Positions 1 through 10,538 of a DNA stretch of 64,000 nt are shown here, piece after piece (within the stretch, counting starts at the first letter, position 1; each line of letters begins with the position of its first letter). The notes beneath the pieces are model-generated. The model worked only from the letters and a program-made list of their open reading frames with translations. It was not told where the DNA came from and did not search any database. The DNA is from Mytilus galloprovincialis (Eukaryota; Mollusca; Bivalvia; Mytilida; Mytilidae): positions 57,007,560 to 57,071,559 of the forward strand of contig NC_134839.1 of the NCBI RefSeq assembly GCF_965363235.1, in the 5' to 3' direction. The position numbers and the translations under genes are program-made.

Positions 1-1926
1 CAAGTGATTAAGTTCCGTGTTGAAATTGAAGTTTTTAGTCCATTCTTTTTCCATTGATTTCTTAAGGTTTTTTTCATATTTTGGTTCCGAAATTTTTATC
101 ACTTATTAGTTTTATGAAATACTATATGCTTAAAATATTATGGGATAATTTTTATTACTGCTATGAAGAAGAAACCAAAGTTAGTGTCTGAATTTGCAAT
201 TAAAATTACCTCAATTTTAAACAGTCCAAACTTCGCAAATTTTATAGATTAGAAGAAAATAAAATACTAAATAGAATATTTTGACATATAAAAATGGCTT
301 CAGGAAAAACTATTTCAATTAAATGTGAGAAAACATACACATTTTTTTCATTTTGAAAAAGGGGGGCTGAAACTCTCCAATATACTACTAGTCATTAAAA
401 CGACTTTTTAGAAAAATGTGACCTTACGAAATTCTGACGACAGGGCAAAAACTAAAGAAGACATATTTGTCTTTAAGTTAAGACCATTTTTAGCCGTGTG
501 TTATTTGGGGAGATTAAACTCGCGATCTAGACGACTTTTTATACTTCTGTCACCACACTATTAAGCCTTATTTTAGTGAAGATTGCATGTCAACCAAGTT
601 TGTATATTTTTTGAAAAATTTGGCGAAAAAATGCATATTTTCAACATTTCTGAAATTGGGATTTTTTCGAAATTATCAAATTTTCTCAGGTGTTTTTAAA
701 AAAAGTGCAAATGTGTACAGAAAAGTTAGCACTGTAGTAATGAAGTTTGGATACTACTTTACCAAATTAAATAGAAAAATGCGTGGGATTTTTTTTAGTT
801 TTATCACCATAGCAACCGATTTTTTCCTTGGAAACAGAGTTTTTATTTGCAGAATATTGCAGTTTTAGAGCTTAAATGTCCTGAATTGTTTTATAACCAG
901 TAAGAAAATACATAAAAGCCAACGCAAACTTTAAATTACTATCGTCAAGTGGTGTTGACTTCAATTGTTACCACGGAAACACATATTATCCATAGAAACA
1001 TCCACTTAAAAACTGCAAAAATAGAAATTTATGTAAAAAAATACATAAATAGAGGGTGTTTATTTTCAAATTGGAATATGGCTTCATTCTTTGCTTCACT
1101 CACAGTCTTGTCTGGGTTTTCGTCCTTCAGATTGTTAAATAAATGTAATATATAATGTAACATTGGGGTTGGAGGGGGGAGGGGTTGGGGGGTATGTTGA
1201 TTTTTTAAAATGTTGCATACAAGTAGATACTTAAAAAGATAATTGCATTTGGTCGGACTTTGTTCCGAGTTCATCATCTGATTATCAATTTTTGGAAGTT
1301 AGCAGATGATGAACTTCATGGGTTTACAATAACTGGGACAACCTGGCTTATGGCAAGGCAAGAAAGATATGGCCCTAACAATTGTAAGAAAATTCTTAAT
1401 TTCTTATGGCACACACCCGTCTAAGATGTTATTCCAGCATAAATCACAAAATTGACCTGTAACATAATATTAACAAACCAATAATAGAATCATTTGGTCA
1501 AAGCATTTCTAAACTGAAACTGAAGTGTGATGGACGTACGGATAGACGGAAAGACAAATTGAACACACTTTAAGTTGGTGGTGACTTAAAAAAAATAATA
1601 ATAGTCAATTGTTGATCGCTAATATCAGAAGTCCAGTATAATGGAATCCTCTTTAAATATACATGTAGTTAATCTTTGTTGTACTACTATCCCGCAATTA
1701 AAATTCAGGATCTCCAAGATAGACAAATAGAATACATCTGCTAAGTTGGAATTGTGTTAATCCCGGTAAAATAATTATGCTATTACCGGCAAGATTATCA
1801 AATCAAAATTATCAAGCAAAATAATTGTATCAATTATGAATTATTCCTTACTATGCGTCGTTCTACATATATCTCATAAGTTCAAGATTCCGATAACATT
1901 ATATCTTGTTTTGTGTGTGTGTGTGT
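1..1926. other. AT-rich non-coding stretch (left flank or intron of locus A)
   Basis: No coding exon is recognisable on either strand; short ORFs here are low-complexity Phe/Lys/Asn-rich translations of AT-rich DNA. Points of note are a G-run cluster at 1165-1192 (four tracts of 4-6 G, a possible G-quadruplex) and a short TG run at about 1913-1926 just before the first tandem array. If locus A continues leftward, this is intron. Confidence 0.5.
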
Positions 1927-1930
1927 CAAA

Positions 1931-2600
1931 AGGAAGGTTGGGATTGATTTTTGAAGTGTTGGTCACAACAGTTTAGGAATTAGGGGCCAAAAAGGGCCCA
2001 AATGAGCATTTACTTGGTTTTCGCACTATAACTTTAGTTTAAGTAAATAGAAATCTATGAAATTTTTACACAAGGTTTAATTTGTGACCACAAAAGAAAA
2101 GTTGGGATTGATTTTGAGAGTTTAGGTCCTAACAGTTCAGGAATTATGGGCCAAAAAGGGGCATAAATAAGCATTTTTCTTTGTTTTCGCACCATAACTT
2201 TAGTATAGGTGAATAGAAATCTATGAAATTTAAACACAAGGTTTATGACCACAAAAGGAAGGTTGGGATTGATTTAGGGAGTTTTGGTTCCAACAGTTTA
2301 GGAATTAGGGGCCAAAAATGGGCCCAAATAAGCATTATTCTTGGTTTTCGCACAATAACATTAGTATAAGTAAATAGAAATCAATAAAACTTAAACACAA
2401 GGTTCATGACCTCAAAAGGAAGGTTGGGATTGATTTTAAGCATTTTTCTTGGTTTTCGCACCCTAACTTCATTATAAGTAAATAGAAATCTATGAAATTT
2501 AAACACAAGGTTTATGACCATAAAAGGAAGGTTGGGATTGATTTTGGGAGTTTTGGTCCCAACAGTTTAGGAATAAGGGGCCCAAAGGGTCCAAAATTAA
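1931..2600. repeat. Tandem array, ~161 bp period
   Basis: The word GTTGGGATTG recurs at about 1937, 2101, 2262, 2423 and 2531, giving steps of 164, 161, 161 and 108 bp, the last unit being internally deleted. Each unit carries the same order of words: GTTTAGGAATTAGGGGCC, AAGCATT, GTTTTCGCAC, then AAATCTATGAAATTTA. The ~160 bp period is the size typical of the core repeat of pearl-like elements in bivalves; membership in that group is inference. Confidence 0.8.
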
Positions 2601-3120
2601 ACTTTGTTTGATTTCATCAAAAATTGAATAATTGGGGTTCTTTGATATGCCGAATCTAACTGTGTATGTAGATTCTCAATTTTTGGTCCCGTTTTCAAAT
2701 TGATCTACATTAAGGTCCAAAGGATCCAAAATTAAACTAAGTTTGATTTTAACAAAAATTGAATCCTTGGGGTTCTTTGATAATTATGCTGAATCTAAAC
2801 ATGTACTTAGATTTTTCATTATGGGCCCAGTTTTCAAGTTTGTCCAAATTGTGGTCCAAAATTTAACTTTGTTTGATATCAACAAAAATTGAATCCTTGT
2901 GGTTCTTTGATATGCTGAATCTAAACATATACTTAGATTTTTGATGTTTGGGACCGGTTATCAGAATGGTCCACATTGAGGTCTAAAGGGTCCAAAATTG
3001 AACTTTATTTGATTTCATAAAAAATTGAATTCTTGGGGTTCTTTGATATGCTGAATCTAACCATGTATTTTGATTTTGGATATTGGACCAGAATAGGTAA
3101 TGTCCAATTTAAAATCTAAA
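2601..3120. repeat. Second tandem array, ~133 bp period
   Basis: It directly follows the first array. GGGTTCTTTGATA-type words start near 2634, 2769, 2900 and 3035 (steps of about 131-135 bp). Each unit has TCCAAAATT, ACTTTGTTTGAT, AAAAATTGAAT, a GAATCTAA word and a following GGACC-containing word. Together with the first array it looks like a single composite interspersed element with two kinds of internal repeat. Confidence 0.75.
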
Positions 3121-3310
3121 GCTTTTAAGTTTAAGTTCTGAGACCACATTCATTATGTGTCAGAAACCTTTGTTGTGTCAACTATTTAATCACAATTCAA
3201 ATTCAGAGCTGTATCAAGCTTAAATGTTGTGTCCATACTTGCCCCAATGTTCAGGGTTCGAACTCTGCGGTCGTATAAAGCTGCTCCCTGTGGAGCATCT
3301 TGTTTTAGGT
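3121..3310. repeat. Tail of the composite repeat
   Basis: This stretch follows the 133-bp array and ends in a segment (about 3225-3310) whose plus-strand translation contains RVRTLRSYKAAPCGAS. I recall this peptide as a recurring translated-repeat artefact in bivalve gene sets, so it is treated as repeat and not as a gene. That link is memory, not a search. Confidence 0.4.
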
Positions 3311-3362
3311 TCAAATTTCAAAAAAAATATTTTGCTATTCTTAACGTTTTTTTAACCTTTAC

Positions 3363-3449
3363 ATGGATTACGCCCCTATTTTCTGTATCTGTCTCTGTAA
3401 CCTTTATATAGACTGCATTAATCCCGAGATTTGGAATAAAACCACTAAG
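3363..3449 (-). CDS. Locus A exon 12 (tentative): start of a further cadherin-like repeat
   Basis: A possible 87 bp phase 0-0 exon: acceptor ATATTCTCAG, donor GTAAAG. It would encode LSGFIPNLGINAVYIKVT, ETDTENRGVIH. G-x-x-V-x-x-V-x-x-T-D-x-(D/E)-N-x-G-V-I resembles the second and third strands of a cadherin repeat, and the phase fits exon 11. An upstream AG in the same frame region and a nearby alternative donor leave the borders open; the call rests on this resemblance only. Confidence 0.33.
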
Positions 3450-3519
3450 CTGAGAATATTTGCTGAATACAAGATTAATAACAGTAATAATTTGAAGACA
3501 AATTCCACACATGGTCTTA

Positions 3520-4505
3520 TTTAATTAAATGTAACACTAGAAACAGCGCAGTACATACCAATGTTATTTTTCTTTGTAATTATCAATGTTTTCTAGTCCC
3601 AACAAGTTGTAATCATTCATGAATACAAGACTTTATTGTCCCATGTGTAAAAAAGAATAAATTTCCGATGTCCCACGCGTTGTGCACACATTTGATCGAT
3701 TCAAGGTACAATGGCAAAAACTAAAATAAACACTTTTATGGCCGCGCCGCAATTTGGAAGGGGGAGGGGGCGTTGTAGTAGGTTTAATCCATGTCCGTCA
3801 GTACATTAGTTAAAACATAAAGATTCAGCACCCAAATTTTTTAAACATGTAAATACATCCCCCTACTTAATATTTCATGCATTTAATATCAAGAAATAAA
3901 TTGGGAAAGTGTAACAAATAAATCATGCAAGTTATACACTGTTTACACTAGGAACTATATTCGTAGACGAAAACCAAAGGACGATAATTGTGTCCTTGGA
4001 CCAGTAACCAAAAGTGTTTTGACAATCTTTTCATACTGCAAGTACTTCTTCAATGGTTCAAAATGTCCTTCCGCTATTTGTTTAGTAAAATAAATCAATT
4101 GCTGCCTCTCAGAAGCAGTATTAACCCTTTTTACAGGTCATAACTGTTTATGATTATTCATAAAAAGTTTCTAAAGATAGTAAGTCATCATTAAAGCAGG
4201 AACTATGTAAAATATTTACAAATAGACCAATAAAATAAAATTGATCCCAAAATGTCAAATGCTTAAATAGATAAGTGCTAGGGTTACGTTCTTAAACTTG
4301 CATTGAGGTGAGTGTTTTTGCTCCATGTTGAAGGCTCACTGTGACTTTGTGATGAAGAACAGTAATAAAACTGCTGTTCCTTTGTTCTTGGTGTGTTTTT
4401 TGTTGTTGTTGCAGTGCATGTAATGATTTTGTGTCATGGATGAATACCCCATGCCCATAGTTTTTCTTTTAAAATGACGGACTGAATTATATTTACTTAA
4501 CTTAC
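3520..4505. other. Intron of locus A, no gene seen
   Basis: AT-rich sequence without a readable exon. A block at about 3930-4010 (GGAACTATATTCGTAGAC and following) resembles the ends of the repeat copies at 21.33-21.79 kb and 55.29-55.76 kb, so at least part is dispersed repeat. Confidence 0.4.
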
Positions 4506-4639
4506 TCCATTGAATGACGTTATTGTAACAGTTCCAGTAACTCTATTGTAACAAGAATCATCAGCCCATACAATGAATTCATGAACTTCATTCTGTTTAC
4601 CAATAACATGGGGAAGCTGGTCTTTGACATGAACAGTTT
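4506..4639 (-). CDS. Locus A exon 11: cadherin-like repeat, second part
   Basis: A 134 bp exon, phase 1 in and phase 0 out, acceptor TCTCCACAG, donor GTAAGT. It encodes TVHVKDQLPHVIGKQNEVHE, FIVWADDSCYN and RVTGTVTITSFNG. The run F-x-V-x-A-x-D-S followed by TGTVTIT is the typical last two strands of a cadherin repeat (A-x-D...T-x-T-V-x-I). The following DxNDN calcium linker is not preserved (SFNG), so calcium binding is doubtful. Confidence 0.65.
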
Positions 4640-5271
4640 CTGTGGAGAGAAAATTTTACTCATTTAGTTTTTATCATGTATTTACAGTCAACTCTTGTTA
4701 CTGTAAATTCAGAAATTATTGCGATGGTTTTTTTTATTGCGAAAATGTGACAGGATGACAATCGTGATAATCTAAACTGTCATTTTGATTTTTTTTTAAA
4801 TGTTGAATTAAACAGGATTTTCCTCAATATCGCAAAAATTATAATTGCATTTTAGTCTAAAATGACAAAATCTCAATAATAAATGCACACAATAATTTCT
4901 GAATTTACAGTATCTGGAAGTCGACCAGAGAAATATTTTCCAGATACCTGTAATTCAACTCAAATAAAACAGGAAGTTTAACAGACCAAGGGACACAATT
5001 CTAGCTTAGCTTGGAAAAATTAAAATAAATAATGAACTTTGAATGCCTTTACTAACCTTGGGACCTTACATTTAGTCGAGAGTCAACCGAAATCAAATTT
5101 TGACTCATCAGAAGTCGAAATACGTATTTCTTATGGAACAAAGTTCAGGACCACTAGAAAAATTTGATTCAATTGAAATTTCAAGTCAACTGAGTTTGAG
5201 GCAACAAAATTTAAATGTTTTATATTTCTAATCATCAAAATCTATTAATTCAAAGATAAATACAAACTTAC

Positions 5272-5445
5272 TTGCAAAAGTATCATAATAAAAATATAGA
5301 TCCTGATCATGCTCTGGTTTAACAAGAACAAACCAGTCAGCATAATCTGTGTCATTGAAGTAAAAGTCCATAATACTAAAGTCTATATCTGAATGGTCCG
5401 GTATTGTCTTGTGATATCTTGACAAGTTGAAATATGGAGGAGTAT
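5272..5445 (-). CDS. Locus A exon 10: cadherin-like repeat, first part
   Basis: A 174 bp phase 1-1 exon (58 codons), acceptor TATTTTAG, donor GTAAGT. It begins TPPYFNLSRYHKTIPDHSDI, like the PP-x-F...Y...(V/I)-x-E/D start of a cadherin repeat, then DFSIMDFYFNDTDYADWF and VLVKPEHDQDLYFYYDTF. The usual calcium-binding glutamate is replaced by Asp in IPDHSD. A divergent cadherin repeat is the best reading, but not a secure one. Confidence 0.6.
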
Positions 5446-5795
5446 CTAAAATATACAGAAAACAGACATCATATTTTACATACTTTGGATTAATCTTTTT
5501 TCATGGCTACCAATTTTTTGTACATTAAGGAATATACATGTTCGTGAATATTTAACTATGTGGTATTGCTAAATTCTGTATATAAGTCCATAGCGAATTT
5601 GACATTTGTTTGAACATTTAATTTTGTGATTCATCTATACCCACAAAATCCAACAAATTATATTGAATTCATAGCATATGTTTCATACCACAAATCAAAG
5701 TCAATTGCAACTTTTTCTTTTGTAGCTAATCTATATAAAAGGGGGGAAAATCAATAATAGTATTATGAATAAATTTAGTTTATATAAAAATAAGA

Positions 5796-5950
5796 TGACG
5801 TGGTAAATGACTGACAATGAGACAATTCTCCACAAAATTAGAGAGACCAAATGACACAGAAATCAACATCTGTAGGTCACTGTACAGCCTTTTACAAAAA
5901 GTAAATCCTTATCCACAAAGTCATCTATAAAAAGGCTACAAGGTGATGTT
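5796..5950 (+). repeat. Dispersed repeat family copy (core word ATGTGGTATGATTG)
   Basis: Contains AATGAGACAATTCTCCACA, AATGACACAGAAATCAACA and TAGGTCACTGTACAGCC. The same word order occurs near 17340-17480, 28780-28925 (reverse), 34414-34520, 42958-43075 and 49105-49265. No RNA polymerase III A/B boxes are obvious, so it is called a dispersed repeat and not a SINE. I recall it as abundant in Mytilus sequences. Confidence 0.65.
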
Positions 5951-6394
5951 CTTTTATATAATATGTCAGACTATGTTAAATTCTAATATGACGTGCTTCT
6001 TTGGCTTTATGAATAAACCCATGCACTAAATCCAATACATTTTTTTGCACATGCGTATATTGACTAATGCAGAATAATGAATTTTATCAAATTGGCATGC
6101 ATTTAATATATTTCATTAACTTAAAACACTTCCAAACTCTTAAATGATGCACATGTTGTTACTAATTCATTTAATATGACTGTAATGTGTTGCATGCCGA
6201 AATTGACATATTTGACCTAGATACAACAACCGTTCATGCTGGCTGTTCAAAAACTCCTCATACTGAAAAATCACAGTGCCAGCCATTTGCTTCTTTACAA
6301 ACAAAAAAGGGAGGTTCATGGAGGAGCCTATTCAATCGCTTTACCCTTATACACATTAGACATAGAAATTACCTTAATTGTCCTAATCAGAATC

Positions 6395-6555
6395 GAAATA
6401 ATTGATGCAAGCTATACTTTATTGTAGTTTTAACATGGGTAGGCATTATATTCGCGTCATTTTAGCCCTCACTATCGATCGGGCAAAAATAATCACGAAT
6501 ATAATGCCTACCCATGTTAAAACTACAATAAAGAATAGCTTGCATCAATTATTTC
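6395..6555. mobile_element. Foldback/MITE with 60-bp near-perfect inverted arms
   Basis: Positions 6395-6454 and 6496-6555 are inverted copies of each other with a single visible mismatch, separated by a 41-bp spacer. The arms begin GAAATAATTGATGCAAGCTA. Such near-identity implies recent insertion or recent arm conversion. It lies in the intron between exons 9 and 10 of locus A. Transcribed RNA would form a long hairpin. Confidence 0.85.
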
Positions 6556-6587
6556 TTTAACAAATTAAGCAAATAAAATCTATAAAC

Positions 6588-7135
6588 AACTAGATGTGTC
6601 AAAGCAACACGAATGGCCCCATCTCCAAAAGTTGAAAAATCTGCAATTTCAATAACACATGTGGACACAAACATGATGGTAATCTTGCATATAAAAAAAT
6701 CAGCTCAAAATCAGGAGGCATATAGAAAAATGTTCGTATAACTGTCATTTTCAACAATTTTCAAAGTTGTAAACCCTTAGTTTTAGAAAAAATTAGCAGA
6801 GGGGAACGAAATTTTAACTTCATCTGTAACTCATCTTGGTTAGCTCACATACCAAAAATCAGCCCAATATCTGAAAGCATTTAGAAATAAGGTCTGTATA
6901 ACTGTGATTTTCAAAAATTCATCTAAGTCCAAAGCCCTAAATTACAGCAAAAATTAGCTGAGCGGAACAAAACTTAATCTTGATCTGTAACTCATCATGA
7001 GTAATTCACAAACCAAAAATCAACCCAATATCTGAAAGCTTTTTGAAAAAAAATCTGTATAATGGTTTGTTGCAGAATGACGGAATGACGGAATTTCGGA
7101 CAAAGGGTCCTGACTACTTAGTGGCGGGGACATAA
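6588..7135. mobile_element. Pearl/Helentron-like element with ~125 bp internal repeats
   Basis: Three imperfect copies of a unit containing AAAAATCAGC(C/T)CAA, ATCTGAAAGC, GTCTGTATAA and GAACTTGATCTGTAACTCAT-like words lie between a left part with ATGTGTCAAAGCAACACGAA and a right end with GACGGAATGACGGAATTTCG and TGGCGGGGACATAA. Internal tandem units followed by a short-period GACGG tract and a hairpin-like G/C end are typical of pearl/CvA/MgE-type non-autonomous elements of bivalves, linked to Helentrons. Attribution is by architecture. Confidence 0.6.
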
Positions 7136-7221
7136 AAGTTTCACTGGCACATTTTACCAATGTTATGACTTTTTTAGAGTAATCTTATTATTATGTTAGT
7201 ACAAACAGTGCCAAAACTTAC

Positions 7222-7436
7222 TTTCTACTGTGGTATACTGCATCACATATACTCTGTCAATGTAACGGGTACCAGACCACAGGACAACATCTTCATCTTC
7301 TGGTTCCTTGTCTAAGGTCATTTTATAGGTCTGTGTTGGGCAGTAATTTGGTCGTAAGTCACGATGATTACTTGTTGATGCATTGTAGGTAGAACTACAG
7401 TTGTCATAGCCAATAATATTAGCACCACCATCAAAC
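7222..7436 (-). CDS. Locus A exon 9: end of unassigned module and linker
   Basis: A 215 bp exon, phase 2 in and phase 1 out, acceptor CTTTTAAG, donor GTAAGT. It completes the Trp codon and encodes FDGGANIIGYDNCSSTYN, several N-glycosylation sequons, LRPNYCPTQTYKMTL, an acidic EPEDEDVVLW, and RYIDRVYVMQYTTVE. The GG-x-x-I-I-G-Y-D stretch closes the module begun in exon 7; the second half leads into the cadherin-like exons. Confidence 0.72.
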
Positions 7437-8727
7437 CTTAAAAGTTCAACAAAATGATTCTTATTTTAATAATAATTTTATTACTAAAAACGAAAATATA
7501 CATAAGACTTAAAATATTTTGTTAATCATAAAAAAATTCCCAAAATACAGAAACATTAATTGCTGCAGTTCTAAAAAGACATCTGCCAAATCAAAACATG
7601 TTATACCCAAACCAATAAAAACATAGCCACATCTATATGTATTTTATAACATAACATGAAAAAGTTATCAAGTCTTTTTTTTCCCAGACAATTTCTACAG
7701 CTGAAAAATTCACATTACTACCTCTCTAAAAACTATTTTTTTCCAAATGAATGTTAAGAATGACAATTCAGGTATATCAATCAATATAAAAATACAAGAA
7801 AACAGGGATTAGTTTGTGTCCCCTTAAATTAAACCATATTATGTTCTTTATAAAAAGAAAAAAACAGAATAACAAACTCTTGCTTTGAGTTGTTGTTTCA
7901 AATGCTAAATCAAAGATTAATTTCTAAACCATTATTTATCAACATTTTATGTTTATTCACAACATGGCACTTGGGAACTATACAGCGGCACAGCAAAAAA
8001 CACATAATGTATCATATAACATCACCATGTGCAAAGGGAGATAATTCCAGCAAAAATTTGAAAACACTTGAATTCAGATGTTGTTTTTAGAGAATACTGA
8101 AAAACATTCAAATAGCCAAACGCATATGCTTAAAACTACAGGCTCCAGCCCTAAGCTATAAACCTGAATTTCAGTTTGTCAGGATGCTTTAACTTGCAAA
8201 AAACATTTTTTTTTAAAAGAAAAGTTCCCAAGTGTTGAATAAAATGTGGAAAAAATCCTCAAATAATCCCATAATAGTATAGTAGCTGCATAACATCAAT
8301 ATGAGTGCAATGCTACTGGGAAGTGTCAGGTGACTAGACTGAAAACTGGTTCATATCTTTTGTAAGTTTTGCTAAAAATTACTCAGTTCTTCCGAGTGGA
8401 TCTAAACATATCTAATACTAAATCGTCATTCAGGGGCAAATTCAGAAAATTCTGCATGTATTTATTTATCAAAGCTGGACAAAACTAAAAGATTAATATT
8501 TATAATTTCAGGAAATGCTAAAAACATACATATACTGCAACCGAAATTTAAAATGCACATATATACATGAAACCTTTCCTATCCCAATTTTCACATATAT
8601 AAACAAAAGCATCAGAAAAATTTGAACAAACAAATATTTTGTAAGACTCAAACAAACAGAAAGTCAGGTGAAGACACTATTGCGCATGAGTTCCCTTCTA
8701 ATTTGATATCCAGTACTGAAAACTTAC

Positions 8728-8824
8728 CATCCAATCAAATCATCTGCTATAACTGTGATACGGTCAGCACTGTCAGGTATAAACTTGAATATCTTATTGA
8801 CATCAGCATCTGTAATACGATTAA
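8728..8824 (-). CDS. Locus A exon 8: unassigned extracellular module, continued
   Basis: A 97 bp exon, phase 1 in and phase 2 out, donor GTAAGT. It encodes NRITDADVNKIFKFIPDS, ADRITVIADDLIG and the first two bases of a Trp codon. ADD-x-I-G-W resembles the V-x-x-G-D-x-I-G-W strand seen in jelly-roll-like extracellular modules. The acceptor used (TTAGAG before TTAATCG) is the second of two overlapping AGs and was chosen because only it keeps the frame open from exon 7. Confidence 0.65.
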
Positions 8825-9107
8825 CTCTAAGTTAATTTAACAAAGTGAAATAATGTAAAAAACATTGTTAATTCAGGTATTGAACAGTATTTATATATAT
8901 GAAGATTAAACTATCATTGACAGCACATATCTTTTATGCATATTTTTTTCTAGAATTCACAAAACTGGTAAGTCTGTGAACTATGGATTCATGATTATTG
9001 GTTGTGTCCCAATTTTTTTTTTTTTTTTTTGGGGTGTAGGAAAATTAATGAAGTTTAGTAAATGTTAAGGAAATTCAAACTTTCTATAGGCTTGTCTGCA
9101 GACATTG

Positions 9108-9897
9108 CATACCTGTCAACTCACCCGTTTTTTTGCGGGTGACACCCGTTATTTTCACCTCTCACCCGGGAGTTTTTCTTTACCCGGCGGGTCCCGGGAA
9201 TTTCTAACATTACCCGTTTCACCCGGATTTCTGACCGGAATTGTTTCCGGTATTTAGAAGTAATACGACCTTCGGTTTTATCGGTCTTTTTCAATGTAAC
9301 CAAAAGTCAAAATGTAGGACTGTTTACCTGAGCTACGTACCGTGTAAATTAATGTTCTCTGACAGTGAAATAGCTTCAGGTTATTCCTGTGGAAAAACTA
9401 AAACCACCCAAATAGTAAAGAGGGCCCTTTCAGTTGAAAATAACAAAGTGGTAGTTGAAAACAAGCCAAGATTTTTTGTTTTGTCAAAACTTGCTAAAAC
9501 ATTACTGGTTTTGCCAAACAGCAATGCAGACAGTGAGAGGGCATTTTCTTTAGTAAAGAAAATAGCTACAGAGTTTAGGGCTGATCTTAATAAGGATACA
9601 CTGTGTGCTCTTCTTTCTTGTAAAATGAATACACATTTGCATTGCTATGAACTGAAACCAAGTGCAGTTCTTTTAAAGAATGCCAAGTCTGCTACTATGG
9701 AATATAACAATAGTCTGAAATAAACTTGTATACATGTTCTAACTGTTTCATATACATATTGACTATATAAATTATATATAAACATATTTTTGTTCTTCAA
9801 TTGAGCCCGCAAAATGTCGTACGCGTTATGACCTGAGATTTTTTTTCTCAATGCAGGTCATGACCTGACTTTTCATTTTCAGTGGTTGACAGGTATG
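9108..9897. mobile_element. 790-bp TIR element carrying a hAT transposase fragment
   Basis: Termini CATACCTGTCAAC and GTTGACAGGTATG are perfect 13-bp inverted repeats, and CATTG occurs directly outside both ends (9103-9107 and 9898-9902), consistent with a target duplication. The left interior (9118-9240) is a run of GC-rich CACCCG/CCCGGG words; the right two thirds holds a hAT C-terminal coding fragment. A 5-bp duplication is shorter than the 8 bp usual for hAT, so either the boundary is imperfect or another enzyme mobilises it. Confidence 0.75.
9301..9723 (+). pseudogene. hAT transposase C-terminal dimerisation region, fragment
   Basis: The open frame ending at the TAA at 9721-9723 contains FVLSKLAKTLLVLPNSNADS followed by ERAFSLVKKIATEFRADL and NKDTLCALLSCKMN. 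The P-x-S-N-A-D-S-E-R-x-F-S motif with the following R-x-x-L-x-x-x-T-L-x-x-L-L is the hallmark of the hAT dimerisation domain, similar to domesticated ZNF862-like proteins. Only about 80 codons of this domain remain; the DDE catalytic part and the zinc finger are missing, so the copy cannot make an active transposase. Confidence 0.8.
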
Positions 9898-10538
9898 CAT
9901 TGGCAACATTTTTTCTCATTACACGAAAGGAGAAGGTTCACGAAGGGTTAAAATTGGCCCTGAATTTTTTATGTTTTTTAAATCGGGCCAAAAACTTACA
10001 AATTTCACAAAGAAATACTTGTGATAATACTACAGGTACTTAGACAAAAATATTTTTTCTGGCACTTTCCTTTACTATTTATGGAGCAATGACCAAGGAT
10101 CCGGAAATTTTTTCACCTAATTTCGGTTATTTTCATACAACTTAAAAGTTGATGCCCCTTTTAAAAAAATGATTGTCAAAATCACATTACTGCATGAGAC
10201 TCATTATGAGTATGCTCAAACTCGATCGTCATGTTCGTAGCATCAACAAACTTGTTTCACTGTTGCATCCCATTTGCTTCATGATTTGTCCTACCATTTT
10301 TCAAAAATCGATCAAGAGCAATTAAGGGAAGGCAACAGTTTAAAAATAAAATGATTTTAATGACTCAAAACGATAATATTCTCAGTTATCACTTATGTTT
10401 CTTTCGATTCTGAAGTCAAAATTCAAACCGGATGTAATGCGACAATACTAAAACAAACAATTCCGGACTCATTTACGGGATTAGTTTTGTTTACCCAAAT
10501 CACAGGAAATCATCGGCTTTTTAATATTTTACCTTTAA
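9898..10538. other. Intron of locus A, no gene seen
   Basis: AT-rich sequence with no exon. It begins with a segment (9925-9990) containing CGAAAGGAGAAGGTTCACG that resembles the left arm of the TIR element at 15126, so it may be an old relative of that element. Confidence 0.35.

Noticed and set aside
587..868. 93-codon Phe/Lys-rich ORF
   Set aside because: Composition follows the AT-rich DNA; no motif and no splice or polyadenylation context.
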